This document shows positions 60,347 to 64,000 of a stretch of 64,000 bases of DNA, one piece after another. Below the pieces are notes generated by a model. It was not told the DNA's origin. It was given only the letters and a program-made list of their open reading frames with translations, and made no database searches. A program made the position numbers and the translations under genes. Location of the stretch: the NCBI GenBank assembly GCA_902362805.1, contig CABIXY010000002.1:372001-436000 (forward strand), read 5' to 3'. How positions within the stretch are numbered: the first letter of the stretch is position 1; each line of letters opens with the position of its first letter. This DNA is from Eubacteriaceae bacterium (GTDB lineage Bacteria > Bacillota > Clostridia > Peptostreptococcales > Anaerovoracaceae).

Positions 60347-61563
60347 GTGAGGGAATACTGCCCAAGAGGAAAAGAGGATCTGTGACTGTCTTTGTGATGA
60401 TTTTTTTCGTGACGCTGGTTTCCATGATTTTCATTTTTATAGACGTTTCTAAGAAAATAGCAGTCAATGGTTCTACAGAGGCTTTGGCCAGCATCTGGGG
60501 GAATTCTATACTGGCAGAATATGATTTGAATTTACAGAAACGTTATAATATCTTTGGTTTTTATGGCTTTCCATCTGATGTCAACGAAAAACTGAATTTC
60601 TATGCCAAGGAATCTTTTGAAGAGAAAAAATACATAGACTATGAAGGCGCATCCTCTAGTCTGTATGCGTATTCCCTCGCCAACGCAGACGTGATGAAAA
60701 AGCAAATTGTAAAAGCAGGAAAACTGGCGGCGACAGAAAAGTTTATCAAGCCGTCAAAAGAGATTGAGGCAGCTTCAGAGTCAGCATCAGCAGCTATTCG
60801 GAGTAAACTAGTTTTGTCAAATCTGCCGTCAGCAGGATCGACAAAGGGGATTACGACAAGCAAAATTTCAGATATGCTGAAAGACGCAGACTCCTTCGGA
60901 GATGTGATGACGAAAGCCGGTGACGAACTCTTCGAGAATCAATATATTTTTGCCTATTTCAAGGATCGGTCCAATACAAGGGATTTGGGGAAAACTTTTT
61001 TTCAAAATGAAATTGAGTATATCATTTGCGGAAAGTCCTCTGATACGGCAAACGCCAACTCAATCAGAAATAAAATAATTACAGTACGGGAGGGACTTAA
61101 TTTTGTCTATCTGAATAAAGATCCGCAGAAAAGTGCGGCAGCTTTGGCAGCCGCACAGCTCTTAACCCCTGGTCCTGCGGCTATCGCTACACAGAAAGCG
61201 CTGCTGGCGGCCTGGGCTCTGGCAGAGAGTGTCAATGACTACAAACTGCTAGTGAACAATCACAAAGTGCCTGTCATGAAAAACGAAGCCACCTGGGCCA
61301 TTGATTTGGATTCAGTAATCTCGAATACAAGTGATGAATACGTATATACTGGAGTAGATCAGGGACAGACCTATGAAGACTTTCTCAGCCTCTTTATTTA
61401 TGTGATGGATGAGAGAGTCCGCCTTTTGCGCATCATGGATCTGATACAGATTAACATGAAATATCTGTATTACAGTACCTTTCTGCTCAGGGAGTATAGT
61501 GCCGGTCTGCGCTTTCAAATGATGGTAAATGGAGTAGAACATGTTGTGGTCAAAGAATACTAA
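60343..61563 (+). CDS. TadG/DUF5702-like secreted pilus-locus protein
   Basis: A 406-residue protein with one N-terminal membrane helix (KRGSVTVFVMIFFVTLVSMIF, residues 11-31) and a large extracytoplasmic region. LLAEYDLNLQKRYNIFGFYG and the long Ala-rich helices near residues 260-290 are typical of the DUF5702 group found in clostridial Tad loci. It is a probable minor pseudopilin or adhesin. It overlaps the genes on both sides. Confidence 0.75.
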   Translation: MSEGILPKRKRGSVTVFVMIFFVTLVSMIFIFIDVSKKIAVNGSTEALASIWGNSILAEYDLNLQKRYNIFGFYGFPSDVNEKLNFYAKESFEEKKYIDYEGASSSLYAYSLANADVMKKQIVKAGKLAATEKFIKPSKEIEAASESASAAIRSKLVLSNLPSAGSTKGITTSKISDMLKDADSFGDVMTKAGDELFENQYIFAYFKDRSNTRDLGKTFFQNEIEYIICGKSSDTANANSIRNKIITVREGLNFVYLNKDPQKSAAALAAAQLLTPGPAAIATQKALLAAWALAESVNDYKLLVNNHKVPVMKNEATWAIDLDSVISNTSDEYVYTGVDQGQTYEDFLSLFIYVMDERVRLLRIMDLIQINMKYLYYSTFLLREYSAGLRFQMMVNGVEHVVVKEY

Positions 61564-62305
61564 ACAGGGCAGTTACATCGTGGAATCTGTCATTGTCGTG
61601 CCGATCTTTATCATGGCTGTAGTCATGCTGATGTCCATCGTGCCCATTATTGCCACCTGCGAGAATGTGAATTTTGCGGCAGCAGATGAGATCCATCTGG
61701 AATGCACAAAAAGCGCCTTTCGAAAGAATCCCGCTGCATTACCAGCAGCGTTACGGCATAGAATCTATCAGGAGAACGAGAAGGTCAATACCTATCGGAC
61801 TGATTTTTATCGATATCTCTACAGGTCAGAAGGCATTGACGACTTGATTTCTTTCAGTTTTCAAGTGCAGTTTCAAGAGAAAAACCCTCTGGGTTTGTTC
61901 AGTTCTGTCAATTACCATGGGAGAATTACAGCCAGGGCTTTCAGCGGAAAATTGCAGAAACAAGCACCTTCTGAAAAGGGTGATTTTGAAGAGGAAAAAG
62001 AATCCCATATTGTCTATATCTTCCCCGAATGGGGAAAGCGATATCACAATAAAGGCTGTACCTATGTCAGATCTAATTGTCAGATGGTATATCTCTCACA
62101 GGATACGAAACGGAAGTATTCTGCCTGCAGATTGTGCCAGGCAAAGACTGCACAGGTGGGAAGCCCTGTGTTCTGTTTTCGTGTAAGCGGGGAAGTCTAT
62201 CATCTTGCCGGCTGCAGAATGATTGATAAATATTATGTAGAAATTGAGAAAGAGGACGCAGAGAAGAAAGGGTATAGCCCTTGTTCCAAGTGTGGAGGTG
62301 CCTGA
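61541..62305 (+). CDS. TadE-like pseudopilin with two C-terminal zinc-knuckle repeats
   Basis: A 254-residue protein. The N-terminal 45 residues are TadE-like (KQGSYIVESVIVVPIFIMAVVM). Residues from about 165 hold two tandem units with the same ligand order, HNKGC ... CRLC and HLAGC ... CSKC, i.e. His-x2-Gly-Cys then Cys-x2-Cys, like Ada-type or zinc-ribbon metal sites. Such a metal-binding tail on a pseudopilin is unusual. It starts inside the preceding gene by 23 bases. Confidence 0.78.
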   Translation: MLWSKNTKQGSYIVESVIVVPIFIMAVVMLMSIVPIIATCENVNFAAADEIHLECTKSAFRKNPAALPAALRHRIYQENEKVNTYRTDFYRYLYRSEGIDDLISFSFQVQFQEKNPLGLFSSVNYHGRITARAFSGKLQKQAPSEKGDFEEEKESHIVYIFPEWGKRYHNKGCTYVRSNCQMVYLSQDTKRKYSACRLCQAKTAQVGSPVFCFRVSGEVYHLAGCRMIDKYYVEIEKEDAEKKGYSPCSKCGGA

Positions 62306-62306
62306 A

Positions 62307-62834
62307 ATGACGGGAAACATCGAGTTAAAGTACGAGAAACATAAACTGGAGAATTACATTATGGATATGCTGACTCTGGAAACCTGTAAACTCTTTCTTC
62401 CTGCAGTTTTCATTCAGACGGAAGAAGATGTTATCGCCAGCTATCGGACAGAGGGATTTTGTAAATTATCAGCTTTAAAAGAATTTGAGACAGAAGATCT
62501 ATTGAGTATTATAATATCTTTGCTGGAGGGCATCGATGATGCACAGCGTCACTATATTTTCCCTGATGAATATGTGATGAATGACGAAAGTATTTACGTA
62601 CAGAGAGATCTACGTCAGATAAAGATGATCTTTATACCAGAAAAAGAGGAGCGTTTATTAAACGATAAGATTGCGGCTCTCTTGGAGTATTTGAAAGAAA
62701 AGGGAACTGAAGAGGGCAGAGAGTACATTGAGGATGCGATTGCATTTGTCAGGCAGAATACATTCGGCAGCAAAGCAGTCATCCACCATTTGCAGACACT
62801 GCGCAAGGAGGCATACCTCTGCGGCGTGAAATGA
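62307..62834 (+). CDS. Unknown cytoplasmic protein at the end of the Tad operon
   Basis: A 175-residue protein. ATG 62307 follows TGGAGGTG and is one base after the upstream stop, so it belongs to the operon. It has no signal peptide or membrane helix. It is acidic and mostly helical, with no cysteine motif beyond single residues. I recognise no family. Its location after the pseudopilin genes suggests an assembly or regulatory role, which is inference. Confidence 0.65.
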   Translation: MTGNIELKYEKHKLENYIMDMLTLETCKLFLPAVFIQTEEDVIASYRTEGFCKLSALKEFETEDLLSIIISLLEGIDDAQRHYIFPDEYVMNDESIYVQRDLRQIKMIFIPEKEERLLNDKIAALLEYLKEKGTEEGREYIEDAIAFVRQNTFGSKAVIHHLQTLRKEAYLCGVK

Positions 62835-62863
62835 TTTATCTTATGTACTTTTAATTATTTTAA

Positions 62864-62894
62864 AAGAGCCTGTTACAAGACGAAACAGGCTCTT
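62864..62894. terminator. Bidirectional terminator between Tad operon and the zinc-ribbon gene
   Basis: AAGAGCCTGTT (62864-62874) pairs with AACAGGCTCTT (62884-62894), with A's before and T's after. It stands between two convergent genes. Confidence 0.75.
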
Positions 62895-62902
62895 CAATCA
62901 GC

Positions 62903-63061
62903 TTATCTAAAATTTCTTTTTTCAGCTTTTTTCTTATCTCTGCAAACTTTGCATCTCTTTGGCTCGTTGTCGAAGCCTTTTTCTTTGTAGAACTCTTGCT
63001 CGCCTACAGTGAAAGTGAATTCACATCCACAATCCTGACAGATTAAAGTCTTGTCTTCCAT
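62903..63061 (-). CDS. 52-residue zinc-ribbon protein
   Basis: ATG at 63061 has TAGGAGG upstream on the minus strand. The product has CQDCGC near residue 8 and CKVC near 37, two Cys-x2-Cys pairs as in the small 'probable zinc-ribbon' proteins of Firmicutes, then a very basic tail (RDKKKAEKRNFR). A role in RNA or DNA binding is possible. Stand-alone gene. Confidence 0.85.
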   Translation of the reverse strand: MEDKTLICQDCGCEFTFTVGEQEFYKEKGFDNEPKRCKVCRDKKKAEKRNFR

Positions 63062-63229
63062 CGTGCATCCTCCTATGAATATTTATATTAATGTAATGAA
63101 AATCGATATTCATAACAGGAAACTCGACTGATTAAATTAATATGGCTTTATTATAACTTTTTTTCGAGAAGATGTCTACTTTTTTCTTTGGCGCATATGC
63201 TTAAATAAAAGAATTTTGGAGGCATCAAA

Positions 63230-63781
63230 GTGAATAGAAGAAGAATTAGAAAGTACAGAAACCAGAGAAAAAATTCTGGGATGAAATTCTTAGGCATTAT
63301 TGGTATAATGATGATAGCGGTAATTTGCGGATACCTGACAGCTCGTTTCGTTATTGCCCCGCTCCTGGGTTATGATACGGAAGTTCTTAAGCTGGATCTC
63401 CCATCAAAATTGACAGCAGCACTGGATAGAGATAACGATGGGACCGACGATGAGGACACCAATGTGGCGGACGAGTCTAAGAATACATCTCAGGCACAAA
63501 AAGACGACGATGAGGGCGATGGTAAAGATGAGGACAGCGATCGTTCTGAAGGCGAGGACAAGGGTTATGCTCTTCAGTTCGGCCTTTTCAGCACAGAGGC
63601 GAAGGCGGAAGAACTTGTTTCCAAGCTAGAGGATGAAGGTATTGACTCGAAGATTAAGGAAATCGACGGGAAATACAAGGTCATCAGTCCCATCGTAAGC
63701 ACCAAAGACGAGGCAGTAGAGAAACTGAAGAACACAGATTCTAAAGAGGTGTCAGATGTATTCATAACCGTGATCAAATAA
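63230..63781 (+). CDS. SPOR-domain membrane protein
   Basis: A 183-residue protein with GTG start at 63230 after TTGGAGG. A basic N-terminus (MNRRRIRKYRNQRKN) precedes one membrane helix (residues 18-38). A strongly acidic linker (about 65-108, rich in Asp, Glu and Lys) leads to the SPOR domain (YALQFGLFSTEAKAEELVSKL to the end). SPOR domains bind denuded peptidoglycan at division or sporulation septa, so a septal wall-associated role is likely. Confidence 0.88.
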   Translation: MNRRRIRKYRNQRKNSGMKFLGIIGIMMIAVICGYLTARFVIAPLLGYDTEVLKLDLPSKLTAALDRDNDGTDDEDTNVADESKNTSQAQKDDDEGDGKDEDSDRSEGEDKGYALQFGLFSTEAKAEELVSKLEDEGIDSKIKEIDGKYKVISPIVSTKDEAVEKLKNTDSKEVSDVFITVIK

Positions 63782-63808
63782 AAAATGTAACAAGAAAGAG
63801 GACCATAC

Positions 63809-64000
63809 ATGATACCACTATCAACGCGGATGAGACCGGATAACCTGGAAGATTTTGTCGGACAAGAACATTTTATGTATAAAGGATCTTTGCTCTATAA
63901 TGCCATAAAGAATAAAACTTTTGATTCAGCTATTTTTTTCGGACCATCAGGAACGGGAAAGACCACTCTTGCGCGAATCATCGCCCAAGAGATGGACAGC
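63809..64000 (+). CDS. rarA: Replication-associated recombination protein A (5' part, cut by window end)
   Basis: The first 64 codons of an AAA+ ATPase: MIPLSTRMRPDNLEDFVGQE is the typical RarA/MgsA opening and FFGPSGTGKTTLAR is Walker A. AGAGGACC precedes ATG 63809. RarA acts at stalled replication forks. The rest lies outside the window. Confidence 0.88.
   Translation, partial: MIPLSTRMRPDNLEDFVGQEHFMYKGSLLYNAIKNKTFDSAIFFGPSGTGKTTLARIIAQEMDS

Noticed and set aside
1..64000. CRISPR array, prophage or insertion sequence
   Set aside because: No regularly spaced direct repeats, no transposase, integrase or phage structural genes were found on either strand.

Overview
The window looks like chromosomal DNA of an anaerobic, low-to-medium GC member of the Bacillota, class Clostridia. 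The evidence is T-box and FMN riboswitch leaders, Gram-positive ribosome binding sites, a YlmC/YmxH-type sporulation-associated protein, a TepA-like protease, a radical-SAM YgiQ protein, many lipoproteins with Gly/Ser/Ala-Cys lipoboxes, and arylacetate/acyl-CoA chemistry typical of amino-acid fermenters. A relative of Anaerovoracaceae or Eubacteriales family XIII would fit, but this is inference; no rRNA marker is present.

Region 1 (1-13173) is visibly more AT-rich than the rest. It holds what looks like one catabolic system in two transcription units around a RocR-like sigma-54 activator. The first unit has a guanidino-modifying enzyme (5' end outside the window) and a complete dipeptide/opine-type ABC importer. 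The second unit sits behind a textbook -24/-12 promoter (8162-8177). It encodes a second guanidino-modifying enzyme, a glucosaminate-6-phosphate ammonia-lyase-like PLP enzyme, a KDPG-type aldolase, a PfkB-type KDG kinase and a class I aminotransferase. I read this as uptake and degradation of an unidentified guanidino or amidino compound whose carbon skeleton ends as a 2-keto-3-deoxy acid and then pyruvate. This is the best candidate for an undescribed system here.

Region 2 (13.2-30.6 kb) is mixed metabolism: rlmN with a possible leader peptide, a PepV-type dipeptidase with a YfcC transporter, a P-loop protein, a Nudix hydrolase, an orphan BMP lipoprotein, ygiQ overlapping an orphan DNA methyltransferase, a YitT protein and a rubredoxin-glutamate synthase fusion. 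A T-box leader with a Trp (TGG) specifier then precedes an arylacetate-CoA ligase and trpS, and a LysR regulator faces a 48-codon gene. Region 3 (30.6-46.5 kb) is regulation and transport: TetR-MATE, tRNA-Arg(CCG), AraC/GyrI/ABC-2 exporter genes, a TetR gene under a 50-nt palindrome followed by two flavodoxin-fold genes, a WYL regulator facing a DJ-1 protein, a metal-chelate/cobalamin-type ABC importer, an XRE regulator, a PAS-GGDEF-GAF cyclase and a Qnr-like pentapeptide-repeat protein.

Region 4 (46.5-55.9 kb) has an acyl-CoA synthetase, an iron alcohol dehydrogenase, a DUF4143 ATPase and the ribD-ribE-ribBA-ribH operon behind an FMN riboswitch with a visible antiterminator. Region 5 (55.9-62.9 kb) is a compact Tad/Flp pilus operon (TadZ, TadA, TadB, TadC, a Flp-like peptide, TadE-like and DUF5702-like proteins, and one unknown) under a consensus sigma-A promoter. 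The window ends with a zinc-ribbon miniprotein, a SPOR-domain membrane protein and the start of rarA.
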